Assembly: GCA_019694435.1 (NCBI GenBank)
Contig: JAIBBZ010000012.1
Span: forward strand, 62,001-126,000
Direction: 5' to 3'
DNA from: Pirellulales bacterium
Lineage (GTDB): Bacteria > Planctomycetota > Planctomycetia > Pirellulales > JAEUIK01
Length of the DNA: 64,000 bases
Made by a program: the position numbers and the translations under genes. This document shows positions 8,853-17,214 of this stretch, in pieces. The notes under the pieces are model-generated. The model did no database searches. It saw only the letters and a program-made list of their open reading frames with translations, and was not told where the DNA came from. Position 1 is the stretch's first letter, and every line of letters begins with the position of its first letter.

Positions 8853-9974
8853 ATGAATCCCACGCGATCGGCTTGCTGCTGGGCATCTGGAACGATTTTG
8901 GCCGGCTGGCTCGCGCTCGGACTACCCACTACGATCGGGGCCCTTGAACCGGTGACCAACCTCAAAGCCGACGAACGGATTGTTTTCTATCCCACCTACG
9001 GGCACCTCGATCCGCAGGCGGGGGTGCGGCTGTGGATCGAAGGCGTCGTGCTCGAATCGCGCCACGGCGCAGGCGCGACGGCCCGGCTGGCACAATTGTT
9101 CGGCTTGCCGGACAACGCCGACGAGTCGGCGCTGTTTCGGGAGCGCGTGGCGCATTTTCTCGTCGATCACGAGCGCGACAAGCGCGTCATCGTGCGAGTC
9201 GGCCGCTTGGAGCACGAGTTCGCCCCCACGGCCGCCGACGGGGTGTTCTCGGGCGAGATCGACATCGAAGCGCTGGCCGCCGCGGGATTCGACCCGGCCG
9301 CCGTCGCGCGCGAGCAGCGACTGCGCGTGCAGGCCGTGCTGCCCGACCACGATCGGCGCCAATTCGGCATCGACGTGCAACTCATCGGCCACCAGGGCTG
9401 GTCGGTGGTCTGCGACATCGATGACACGGTGAAAGTCACGCAGGTCAACGATCACAGCGAGTTGATGAACAACACGTTTTTCCGCCCGTTCCGCGCGGTC
9501 CAGGGCATGCCCGAAGCGCTGGCCGCATGGCGGCGCGCAGGCGCGGCGTTTCACTACGTTTCGGCCTCGCCCAAGCAGCTCGTCGAGCCGCTGGCGCAGT
9601 TTCTGCACGATGCCGGGCTGCCTCCCGGTTCGATGCATCTGCGCACCTTCCGGTTTGGCGGGAGCGACATGCTCGAAGTTGAAGAGCATCACGACGGCTT
9701 CAAGGCGAGCGTCATCGCCCGCATCCTGCAGCATTTCCCCGAGCGTCGGTTCGTGCTCGTCGGCGATTCATCGCAGCGCGATCCCGAGATCTACGGCAAG
9801 CTCGCTCGCGAGAATCCGCTGCAAATCGCGGCGATCTTCATTCGCAATTGCACCGGCGAGCCGCACGGCACTCCGCGCTACGAGGCGGCTTTCAGCCAGA
9901 TTTCGCCACAGCGCTGGCGCGTGTTCGACGATCCGGCCCCCCTGGCGCTCGCAGCCGGCGCGCTGGCGCCGTAA
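8853..9974 (+). CDS. Exported APP1-type phosphatidate phosphatase (DUF2183)
   Basis: 373 residues from the ATG at 8853; the frame runs further up into the ligase gene, but codon 8853 gives a plausible signal peptide (hydrophobic stretch at residues 12-30). The catalytic HAD-like core shows DIDDT at residues 188-192, then the second motif YVSASPKQL, a conserved FRFGG segment, and the third HAD motif VLVGDSSQRDPEIYGKLA. This matches the APP1 catalytic domain of fungal and bacterial phosphatidate phosphatases. The N-terminal half (about 35-175) is a beta-rich region typical of the family. It lies 37 nt after the acyl ligase, giving the cluster a lipid-metabolism flavour. Confidence 0.82.
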   Translation: MNPTRSACCWASGTILAGWLALGLPTTIGALEPVTNLKADERIVFYPTYGHLDPQAGVRLWIEGVVLESRHGAGATARLAQLFGLPDNADESALFRERVAHFLVDHERDKRVIVRVGRLEHEFAPTAADGVFSGEIDIEALAAAGFDPAAVAREQRLRVQAVLPDHDRRQFGIDVQLIGHQGWSVVCDIDDTVKVTQVNDHSELMNNTFFRPFRAVQGMPEALAAWRRAGAAFHYVSASPKQLVEPLAQFLHDAGLPPGSMHLRTFRFGGSDMLEVEEHHDGFKASVIARILQHFPERRFVLVGDSSQRDPEIYGKLARENPLQIAAIFIRNCTGEPHGTPRYEAAFSQISPQRWRVFDDPAPLALAAGALAP

Positions 9975-10014
9975 ACTCGCGGCACACCGTCCTGCCTCCG
10001 CGGAGAGTCACCCC

Positions 10015-11349
10015 ATGCCTGCTGCCGCGCTACCTATCGCTCGTCGTGATTTTCTTCGGGTCGGGGCCGGCGCCGCAGCCGCCGGACTTTGGCCCTCGAT
10101 CCACCCGCAGATGGCCCGCGCGGCGAACGCGAAGTTACGTGTCGGCGTCGTGCTGACCGAATTCACCTATCGCAGCCATGCCCACGTGATCCTCGAGAAT
10201 TTCCTCGAACCGTACTTGTTCAACGGCCTCTGGCAGCACGCCGACATGAACGTCCCCTGCTTCTACGTCGACCAGTTTCCCGAGGGCGACATGTCGCGGC
10301 AGGTGGCCGAGAGCTACGGCATCAAGATCTATCCCACGATTCGCGAATGCCTCTGCCAGGGGGGCGATACGCTGGCCGTCGATGCCGTGCTGTCGATCGG
10401 CGAACACGGCAACTATCCGCACAACGAGAAAGGACAGCACGAGTATCCGCGCAAGCGGTTTTTCGACGAGATTGCCGCCGTTTGCCGGACGAGCGGCCGC
10501 GGGGTGCCGGTGTTCAACGACAAACATCTCTCCTATCGCTGGGATTGGGCCAAGGAGATGTACGACACGGCCCGGGAGCTGCACATGCCGTTGATGGCCG
10601 GCAGCAGCGTCCCCTTGGCCGAACGCCGCCCGCCGCTCGAATTGCCGGCAGGCGCCAAGATCACCGAAGCCGTCTCGATCCACGCGGGCGGCGTCGAGTC
10701 GTACGATTTCCATTGCCTCGAAGTGCTGCAATCGATGGTCGAGGCCCGCGCCGGCGGCGAGACCGGCATTCGTGAAGTCCAGTTCCTGACCGGAGAACCG
10801 CTGTGGAAGGCCGCCGACGAGGGCCGCTGGTCGATCGAGCTGGCCGAGTTGGCAATGGCCGCCGAACTTGGCGAGCGCAAGCCGCTCCGCGAGATCGCCG
10901 CGGCCGGTGGCGATCCGAACTCGGCGCACGGTGTGCTCTTGACCTACACCGACGGGCTCCGGGCCATCGGCCTGAAACTGGGCAGCGGCAGCACGCGCTG
11001 GAACTTTGCCTGCCGCCTCGACGGTAACGCGACCCCGCAGGCGACGAGCCTTTACGTTGGCCCCTGGCAGAACCGCAATCTCTTCAAGGCGCTGTCACAC
11101 GCCATCCAGGACCATTTCCGCCGTGGACAAGCCCCCTACCCCGTCGAGCGCACGCTGCTGGTAACCGGCGTGCTCGATGCGGAGATGGAATCGCGGTTCC
11201 AGGGAGGGCAGCCGCAGGCGACGCCGCACCTCGAATTCAGTTATGCCCCGCGAGATTTTCGGGCGATGCGCGAAATGGGGGCCACCTGGAAAATCATCAC
11301 CGAGGCCACGCCCGAGCCGCCAGGCATCGATCCCGGCGGGCGCAAGTAA
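10015..11349 (+). CDS. Tat-exported protein of unknown function
   Basis: 444 residues from the ATG at 10015 with GGAGAG upstream. The N-terminus has a twin-arginine signal (ARRDFLRVGAGAAAAG, Arg 10-11), so the protein is exported folded. The mature part begins with a Rossmann-like strand (LRVGVVLTEF) followed by a phrase on a nested directory-like pattern (VDAVLSIGEHGNYPHNEKG, VFNDKHLSYRWDWAKEM, MPLMAGSSVPL) that loosely resembles the layout of Gfo/Idh oxidoreductases without their GxGxxG or EKP motifs. I recognise no catalytic signature and do not assign a function. It is 40 nt downstream of the APP1 phosphatase on the same strand and may be the last gene of that unit; it converges with the TPR lipoprotein gene. 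Confidence 0.8.
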   Translation: MPAAALPIARRDFLRVGAGAAAAGLWPSIHPQMARAANAKLRVGVVLTEFTYRSHAHVILENFLEPYLFNGLWQHADMNVPCFYVDQFPEGDMSRQVAESYGIKIYPTIRECLCQGGDTLAVDAVLSIGEHGNYPHNEKGQHEYPRKRFFDEIAAVCRTSGRGVPVFNDKHLSYRWDWAKEMYDTARELHMPLMAGSSVPLAERRPPLELPAGAKITEAVSIHAGGVESYDFHCLEVLQSMVEARAGGETGIREVQFLTGEPLWKAADEGRWSIELAELAMAAELGERKPLREIAAAGGDPNSAHGVLLTYTDGLRAIGLKLGSGSTRWNFACRLDGNATPQATSLYVGPWQNRNLFKALSHAIQDHFRRGQAPYPVERTLLVTGVLDAEMESRFQGGQPQATPHLEFSYAPRDFRAMREMGATWKIITEATPEPPGIDPGGRK

Positions 11350-11395
11350 GCCGGCCGCCAGTGCCGCCCAAGAGCCCGGCAAACAGCGGCCACGG

Positions 11396-12904
11396 TCAGT
11401 CGTCGAGCGACGGCTTGCTAAGTCCGCCGAAGCGGCACGCCCGAAAACGGTCGAGCGCCGCGGCGGGCTCGTTGCCGAGTTGCTGCCAGGCGTCGGCCCG
11501 CGTTTCGAGCGTCGCCTCGAGGTCGCTGGTCCACTGCGTTGCGCCGGCCAGCGTCGCCTGTGCGGCGTCTCCCTCGCCGCGCGCGGCAAGAATCCGGCCG
11601 CGCAACACCCTCGCCCGCCCGTAGGCTTCGTCTAAACCATACCAGACCGGATCGCGCACCACCGATAAGACGTGATCGGCGTCGTCCAACGCCAGGTCGG
11701 GGCGCCCGAGCCGTTCGTAGATCTCTGCTCGATCGGCGCGCGCGACTAAGGCGCCCGTGCGGTCGATGATTTCGTCGAGCGCCATCCGCGCCGCATCTAA
11801 GCGGTGACTGGCCACGAGTGCCGCCGCCAGGCAGCGATATGCTTCGGAATCGCGCTCGTCCAGCGCCGCAGCAGCTTTCGCGGCCTCGACTGCCTGCCTG
11901 GGCCGTTTGAGTTTCAACAGCAGCTTGGATTTGCCGAGCAAAGCTTCCCTGCGGAACGATGCGGCGAAGTCGTCCTCGTCCATCGCCAGGACGGCCTCGT
12001 AGTCGGCCCGCGCCTCGGGAAGCATCCCGAGCTCGACAAACCACTCGGCACGCTGCATGCGATACCGGGCATCGTTAAAGGCTCCATCCTCGCCGCTTTC
12101 TATGGCAATGGCGTGGGTGATGAGCGTAATCGCTTCGATATCGTCGCCGATGGCGTGGTAATAATCGGCCAATTCCGAGATCACCCAGGGAAGATCGCCA
12201 GCGTGCTCACGCAGCCTTTCGAAGACCTGTGTCGCGGCGTCGCGATGGCCCAAGCGATGTTCGAGCCAGCCACAGAGGATGTAGGCCCGATAGTCGTCGG
12301 GGGTCGTGTCTAGGGCCCGATAATAGTCGGAAAGCGCTTCGTCGTTGCGGCCCAGCGACTCGTAGATTCTCGCACGCATGCGGAACCGCAAGTGCGATTC
12401 CTGCGGTTTGAGATCGATGGCTCTTTGGATGCTGTAGAGCGCCTCGCCGAGTCGCCCTGCGTCGCGACAGGCATCGGCTCTCGATTCCCAGATGTCCGCC
12501 TGCTGATCGTCGAGATACAGCGAGTTGTTGTAGTCGCGAATTGCGTCGTCATAGCGATGCTCGCGATAATAGGCCGCACCGCGGCGCGCGTACCGTCGGG
12601 CAAGTTCCGTGGATTCCCGATCGGAGCGAATCATCATGCTCCAATCTTCGACTGCCTTGGCGTAGTCGTGTAAGGACTCCCAACAATCGGCCCTGGCCTC
12701 GAGCGCTTCGACGTCCGTGGGGCGATGCTCGAGCGTCACCGAGAACTCGCGCACAGCCGTTTCATAGTCCTCCGCTTCCATGGCCGCCTGGCCGCGCTGG
12801 AATGCTGACCGGGCCTGCTGCTGTTGCTCGCTGCAGCCTGCCGTCGACAAACACGCCGCGCAAGCGAGCCAGCAGATCGAAGACCAGGGGGGCTCTTTGA
12901 ACAT
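11396..12904 (-). CDS. TPR-repeat lipoprotein
   Basis: 502 residues from the ATG at 12904-12902. A lipoprotein signal (hydrophobic CWLACAACLSTAGC, lipobox STAGC at about residue 24) is followed by roughly a dozen 34-residue TPR units (for example AYYREHRYDDAIRDYNNSLYLDDQQ and ARIYESLGRNDEALSDYYRAL). TPR arrays are protein-protein scaffolds; the partner is unknown. The frame continues upstream from a GTG at 12994, but that part lacks a signal and overlaps the glutamine-synthetase-like gene. A TACAAT box ends only 8 nt before the ATG, hinting at a near-leaderless message. Confidence 0.85.
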   Translation of the reverse strand: MFKEPPWSSICWLACAACLSTAGCSEQQQQARSAFQRGQAAMEAEDYETAVREFSVTLEHRPTDVEALEARADCWESLHDYAKAVEDWSMMIRSDRESTELARRYARRGAAYYREHRYDDAIRDYNNSLYLDDQQADIWESRADACRDAGRLGEALYSIQRAIDLKPQESHLRFRMRARIYESLGRNDEALSDYYRALDTTPDDYRAYILCGWLEHRLGHRDAATQVFERLREHAGDLPWVISELADYYHAIGDDIEAITLITHAIAIESGEDGAFNDARYRMQRAEWFVELGMLPEARADYEAVLAMDEDDFAASFRREALLGKSKLLLKLKRPRQAVEAAKAAAALDERDSEAYRCLAAALVASHRLDAARMALDEIIDRTGALVARADRAEIYERLGRPDLALDDADHVLSVVRDPVWYGLDEAYGRARVLRGRILAARGEGDAAQATLAGATQWTSDLEATLETRADAWQQLGNEPAAALDRFRACRFGGLSKPSLDD

Positions 12905-12912
12905 CACCGCCG

Positions 12913-12918
12913 ATTGTA
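12913..12918 (-). promoter_or_regulatory. Candidate -10 box of the TPR lipoprotein gene
   Basis: On the minus strand TACAAT is followed by eight bases and then the ATG. No convincing -35 hexamer is present at the right distance, so this is a weak promoter call based on the -10 alone. Confidence 0.3.
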
Positions 12919-12990
12919 TCCGGCCGGCACCGCTTTGACGCCAGGCGCGGCACATGCAGGCGGGCCGCCGGGCCGGCCGCGGCACTCGAC

Positions 12991-14355
12991 TCACAACTGC
13001 TCGAAGTAGCGCTGCCGCTCCCAGTCGGTCACGGCGGCACGGTACAGGCCGGCTTCGAGCCGCGCGGTGTGCACGTAGAAATCAACGACCTCGTCGCCCA
13101 GGGCCGCGCGGGCCACCTGGCTGGCGTTCAGCAATTCGGCCGCTTCTTCCAGGCTCTGGGGCAGCCGCGGCAGCGTTTCGTCTTCATAAGCGTTGCCGCG
13201 ATAGGGCTCGCCGCAATCGAGCCGTTCGGCAATTCCCGCCAAGCCGGCCGCCAAGGTGGCCGCGAACGCCAGATAGGGATTTGCGTCGGCCCCCGGCGAA
13301 CGGTTTTCGATGCGAAAGCCGTCGCCGTGGCCCACGACGCGCAGCGCCGTGGTGCGATTGTCGTAGGCCCAGGCCAGCCGCGTGGGTGCCCACGAGGCGG
13401 CTTGAAACCGCTTGTAGGAATTCACCGTTGGGGCAAAGAAGTAGCACAGTTCCCGCCCGTACTTGAGCAGCCCGCCCAGGAACTGGCGAAACACGGCGCT
13501 GCCGGCCGACTTCGTCGCATCCCAAAACAGGTTGCGCGACTCGTTCTTATTCCACAGGCTGGTGTGCAGATGAAAGCTGCTGCCGGCCTGCTGGGCGTCC
13601 CATTTGGCCATAAAGGTGATTGCCCGGCCAAGCTGCGCCGCGATGTCCTTGGCGCCGTACTTGTAGATCACGTGCTGATCGGCCATCTGCAAGGCCTCTG
13701 CATAGAGCAGATTGACCTCGTGCTGGCCGCGGCCCCATTCGCCCTTGCTCCCCTCGACGACGATGCCCGCATCGGTCATTTCGTTGCGCAGCCGGCGCAT
13801 CAGGTCTTCGTCGCGGCCGGGCTGCAGCAGATGGTAGTCGATCAGGTAGTCGCTCGACGGCGTCAGGTCGCGAAACGTGAGAGCATGCGCCTCGGCATAG
13901 CTGTTGTGGAACAGGTAGAACTCCAACTCCGACGCCATCATCGCGACCTGGTCCGCGCTCGAGAGCCGCTCGAGCTGCCGGCGCAGCACGGCCCGGGGCG
14001 AAGGGGCAATCGGCCGGTGATCGGCGTCCAACAAGTCGGCGATCGCCAATGCGGTTCCCGGGTGCCAAGGCAACCGCCGCATGCTGTGCAAATCGACGGC
14101 CGCGTGAAAATCGCCGTAGCCCTGGTCCCAGCTAGCCAGCCGAAAGCCCGGCATCGGGTTCATCTCGACGTCGACCGTCAGCAGGTAGTTGCACAGATGT
14201 GTGCCCGATTTTTCGACGCTGCGGGCAAAGTGCGAGTAGGTGAAACGTTTCCCCAACAGGCGGCCGTAGACGTCGGGCACGGCGACGATCACCGTGTCGA
14301 TTTCGTCGGCGGTAAACCACGCGGGCAGGAAACCCGAATCGTGCTTGGCACTCAT
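12991..14355 (-). CDS. Glutamine synthetase-like ligase (PuuA / type III-like)
   Basis: 454 residues from the ATG at 14355-14353, overlapping the aldehyde dehydrogenase stop by ATGA. It has the glutamine synthetase catalytic fold: the metal-binding SELEFYLF, EWGRGQHEVNL, the ATP/metal element SSFHLHTSLW, and the C-terminal RIENRSPGADANPYLA. The N-terminus (PAWFTADEIDTVIVAVPDVYGRLLGKR) is the type found in gamma-glutamyl-amine ligases such as PuuA rather than the ammonia-assimilating GlnA, whose adenylylation loop is missing. Sitting behind an alcohol and an aldehyde dehydrogenase, it most likely glutamylates an amine or amino alcohol for oxidation (inference). The true substrate is not determined. 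Confidence 0.85.
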   Translation of the reverse strand: MSAKHDSGFLPAWFTADEIDTVIVAVPDVYGRLLGKRFTYSHFARSVEKSGTHLCNYLLTVDVEMNPMPGFRLASWDQGYGDFHAAVDLHSMRRLPWHPGTALAIADLLDADHRPIAPSPRAVLRRQLERLSSADQVAMMASELEFYLFHNSYAEAHALTFRDLTPSSDYLIDYHLLQPGRDEDLMRRLRNEMTDAGIVVEGSKGEWGRGQHEVNLLYAEALQMADQHVIYKYGAKDIAAQLGRAITFMAKWDAQQAGSSFHLHTSLWNKNESRNLFWDATKSAGSAVFRQFLGGLLKYGRELCYFFAPTVNSYKRFQAASWAPTRLAWAYDNRTTALRVVGHGDGFRIENRSPGADANPYLAFAATLAAGLAGIAERLDCGEPYRGNAYEDETLPRLPQSLEEAAELLNASQVARAALGDEVVDFYVHTARLEAGLYRAAVTDWERQRYFEQL

Positions 14356-15857
14356 CCGCCGGCCTCTTCGTTGACGCGTATGAAGACGTTCTTGACTTCG
14401 GTATACAGCCGCATGGCCTCGATGCCTAAATCGCGGCCCACGCCGCTGCGCTTGAACCCGCCGAAGGGCGCCTCCTGATAGACGCTGCTGTTCGTGTTGA
14501 CGCTCAGCACGCCCGTTTCGACCGCGCGCGCCACGCGCAGGGCCCGTTCGAGATCGCGCGTCCACAGCGAACCCGACAGCCCGTAGATCGAGGCATTGGC
14601 CAGCTCGATCGCCTCGCGCTCGTTGCGGAACGGCAATACGCAGGCCACGGGACCGAAGATCTCTTCCTGGCAGGTGCGCGACTCGTTCGGCAGGCCTTCG
14701 ACGACGGCCGGTGTCAGGTAGAACCCCGGCGATTTCGGGCGTTCGCCGCCGCACAAGATGCGTCCGCCTTCTTGGCGGGCGAGCTGCAGGTAGCCCTCGA
14801 CCGTTTCGCGCTGCGCTTGCGAGACCATCGGGCCAATTTGTGTCTGGGCGTCCAGCGGATCGCCGACGACGAGCGCCCGGGTCGCGCTCACCAGGGCCTC
14901 GACGAACCGGTCATAAATCGACGCTTCGATCAGTACCCGGCTGCGGGCACAACAGTCCTGGCCGGTGTTGTCGAAGACGGCCATCGGTGCCGCAGCGGCC
15001 GCGGCCTCCCAATCGGCATCGGCGAAGACGATGTTGGGGCTCTTGCCGCCCAGCTCGAGCGAAACGCGCTTGATGTCGTCGGCCGCGAGCTTGAGAATCC
15101 GCGCGCCCGTCGTGGTCTCGCCCGTGAAGGCGATCTTGCGCACACCGGGATGGCTGACCAGGTAATCGCCTACCAGACTGCCGCGCCCCGCGATGACCTG
15201 AAAGATGCCGGCGGGGATGCCGGCTTGTTCGGCGAGTTGTCCCAGCGCCAGCGCCGTAAGCGGAGTCAGGCTGGCCGGCTTGAGAATCACCGCATTTCCG
15301 GTCGCCAGCGCCGGGGCACATTTCCAGCACGCCATACAGAACGGAAAGTTCCAGGGCACGATGGCCGCGACCACCCCGATCGGTACGTGCAGCGTGTAGT
15401 CGAAGCCTTGCCCCGAGACGGGTAGCGTCTCGCCGACGAACCGCGGAATCGCGCCGGCGTAATACTCAAAACAGCGCGCCCCGGCCAGGATCTCCCAGCG
15501 GGCGCTGCCGAGCGGCTTGCCGACGTTGCGGGCCTCGAGCAGCGCCAACTCGTCGGCGTGCTGGCGAATCAACTCGGCCAGGCGGAACAACGCATTGGAG
15601 CGCTCGCGCGGCGAAATCCGCGCCCAGGCCGCGGTCCGAAAGGCCTCGCCGGCGCTGGCCACCGCGTCGTCGATCTCGGGTTTGCCCGCCGCGGGCACCG
15701 CGCACCAAACCTGCTCGGTGGCCGGCTCGATCAGCTCGATGCGTCCGCCGCTGGCCTCGCGCCGCCAGGTGCCGCCAATCAATAGGGCATCGGGAATCGC
15801 GCCTGCGGGACTCGACGTCTTGTTGGCGGCGGTCGAAACGGCAGCATGCATCGTCAC
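14352..15857 (-). CDS. NAD(P)-dependent aldehyde dehydrogenase
   Basis: 501 residues with a GTG start at 15857-15855 that overlaps the alcohol dehydrogenase stop (GTGA); an ATG two codons later is an alternative. It shows the ALDH core: PWNFPFCMACWKCAPAL, the cofactor motif FTGETTTG, the general base Glu in ELGGKSPN, the nucleophile Cys in NTGQDCCARS, and EEIFGPV with FGGFKRSG at the C-terminus. It oxidises an aldehyde to the acid, here probably the product of the upstream iron alcohol dehydrogenase. Its length and motifs are complete. Confidence 0.93.
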   Translation of the reverse strand: MTMHAAVSTAANKTSSPAGAIPDALLIGGTWRREASGGRIELIEPATEQVWCAVPAAGKPEIDDAVASAGEAFRTAAWARISPRERSNALFRLAELIRQHADELALLEARNVGKPLGSARWEILAGARCFEYYAGAIPRFVGETLPVSGQGFDYTLHVPIGVVAAIVPWNFPFCMACWKCAPALATGNAVILKPASLTPLTALALGQLAEQAGIPAGIFQVIAGRGSLVGDYLVSHPGVRKIAFTGETTTGARILKLAADDIKRVSLELGGKSPNIVFADADWEAAAAAAPMAVFDNTGQDCCARSRVLIEASIYDRFVEALVSATRALVVGDPLDAQTQIGPMVSQAQRETVEGYLQLARQEGGRILCGGERPKSPGFYLTPAVVEGLPNESRTCQEEIFGPVACVLPFRNEREAIELANASIYGLSGSLWTRDLERALRVARAVETGVLSVNTNSSVYQEAPFGGFKRSGVGRDLGIEAMRLYTEVKNVFIRVNEEAGG

Positions 15858-16993
15858 CAGGCCTCCTCGTACATCCGCAGCAGATCTTCCACGGTGCAGG
15901 GCCGTGGGTTGGTCAAATGGCAGCCGTCTTCAAAGGCCTTCTGCGCGAGCATGGGCAACGCGTCGCGCGGAATCTTCAAGTCGCGCAGACGCTGCGTGAT
16001 GCCCAGGCTGCGATTGAGCTCCTCGAGCCAGGCCGCGACCTGGCGGGCCGGGTCGGCATCGGGCACCAGACCCAGCGCCTCGGCCACGCGCGCGTATTGC
16101 TGCGAGTTCGTTTCGCCGTTGAACCGAATCGTCGTCGGTAGCACGAGGGCGTTCGCCAACCCGTGATGCGCGGCGAATTCGCTCGACAGCGGATGCGCCA
16201 GCGAATGAGCCGCGCCCAGGTCCTTTTGAAACGCGATGGCACCCATCGACGCGGCGATCAGCATGTAGCCGCGGGCCTCGAGATCGCCCGGCTGCTCGAC
16301 GGCGCGCGGCAAGTACAACCGCACCAGGCGGATCGCCTCGAGCGCGATCGCATCACACAGCGGATGAAACACTGGACAGACATACGACTCGATGGCATGC
16401 GTCATCGCGTCCATGCCCGTCGCGGCCGTCAGATGTGCCGGCAGGCCGACGGTCAATTCCGGATCAAGAATCGCCAACTCGGGCATCATGGGCGGACCGC
16501 CCAGGACGACCTTGCGCCCGATGGACGGTACGGTCACGACGCTGCTGCGCCCCACCTCGCTGCCGGTGCCGGCGGTCGTGGGAATCGCGCAGAAGGGCAC
16601 CAGCTTCGCCGGCAATTGATCGAGCTTGATGTCGACCAGCTTGGTGTCGGGATACTCGACCTTGAGCCGCAGCGCCTTGGCACCGTCGAGCCCGCTGCCG
16701 CCGCCCAGGCCGACGATGCCGTCGCAATTTGCGCGGCGGTAGGCTTCGTACGCGTCGTCGATGTCTTGTTCGAGCGGGTTCGGGTGAATCCCCGTAAACG
16801 GCTGCCAGGCACCCGGCCAAACCGTGTCGAGCACGTGCGCCGTCAGCTTGTAAGCCTCGGTCCGTGCCAGACCGTCGTCGGTCACCAACAGCGGCCGGGC
16901 AATGTTGTAGGTGGCCGCAAACTCGGCCAGCATCCGCCGCGCCCCGGGGCCGAAATGCATGCGCGTCGGAAAGCGAAACGTACTGATTTCCAT
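15854..16993 (-). CDS. Iron-containing alcohol dehydrogenase
   Basis: 379 residues from the ATG at 16993-16991. The family features are all present: the NAD-binding GGGSGLDGAK, PTTAGTGSEVG, and the metal ligands in DPELTVGLPAHLTAATGMDAMTHAIE, HSLAHPLSS and HHGLANA. Group III iron-dependent enzymes interconvert alcohols and aldehydes. It is the promoter-proximal gene of the adh-aldh-ligase operon; all three genes overlap by 4 nt, so their products are expected in fixed ratio. A promoter with 17-nt spacing lies upstream. Confidence 0.93.
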   Translation of the reverse strand: MEISTFRFPTRMHFGPGARRMLAEFAATYNIARPLLVTDDGLARTEAYKLTAHVLDTVWPGAWQPFTGIHPNPLEQDIDDAYEAYRRANCDGIVGLGGGSGLDGAKALRLKVEYPDTKLVDIKLDQLPAKLVPFCAIPTTAGTGSEVGRSSVVTVPSIGRKVVLGGPPMMPELAILDPELTVGLPAHLTAATGMDAMTHAIESYVCPVFHPLCDAIALEAIRLVRLYLPRAVEQPGDLEARGYMLIAASMGAIAFQKDLGAAHSLAHPLSSEFAAHHGLANALVLPTTIRFNGETNSQQYARVAEALGLVPDADPARQVAAWLEELNRSLGITQRLRDLKIPRDALPMLAQKAFEDGCHLTNPRPCTVEDLLRMYEEAW

Positions 16994-17045
16994 CGAGCGC
17001 CTCGAGAACCGCGCCGGTCACAGCGCGAAGAGTCGGAAACGGGCG

Positions 17046-17074
17046 AATCTACGCCTCGCGCAAAAAACCGTCAA
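17046..17074 (-). promoter_or_regulatory. Sigma70-type promoter of the adh-aldh-ligase operon
   Basis: On the minus strand TTGACG (17074-17069) and TAGATT (17051-17046) are separated by 17 nt. The predicted start near 17039 gives a leader of about 45 nt to the alcohol dehydrogenase ATG. Confidence 0.6.
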
Positions 17075-17112
17075 GCCGCGGGCCGAGGCGCCTGGTCGCA
17101 GGCGGGCAAGAC

Positions 17113-17142
17113 TTGTCGCCGCCGATCACCGCCACCTAGACT
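17113..17142 (+). promoter_or_regulatory. Candidate promoter of the PVC-type dehydrogenase gene
   Basis: TTGTCG (17113-17118) and TAGACT (17137-17142) are spaced by 18 nt and lie back to back with the operon promoter on the other strand. The predicted leader is about 65 nt. Confidence 0.4.
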
Positions 17143-17214
17143 AGCGCGTCTGCCCTACAGGGGCCGGTACGCATCCGGCCCCCTACCCCCTCACGGTGCA
17201 TGCGAGGTCTCTCG

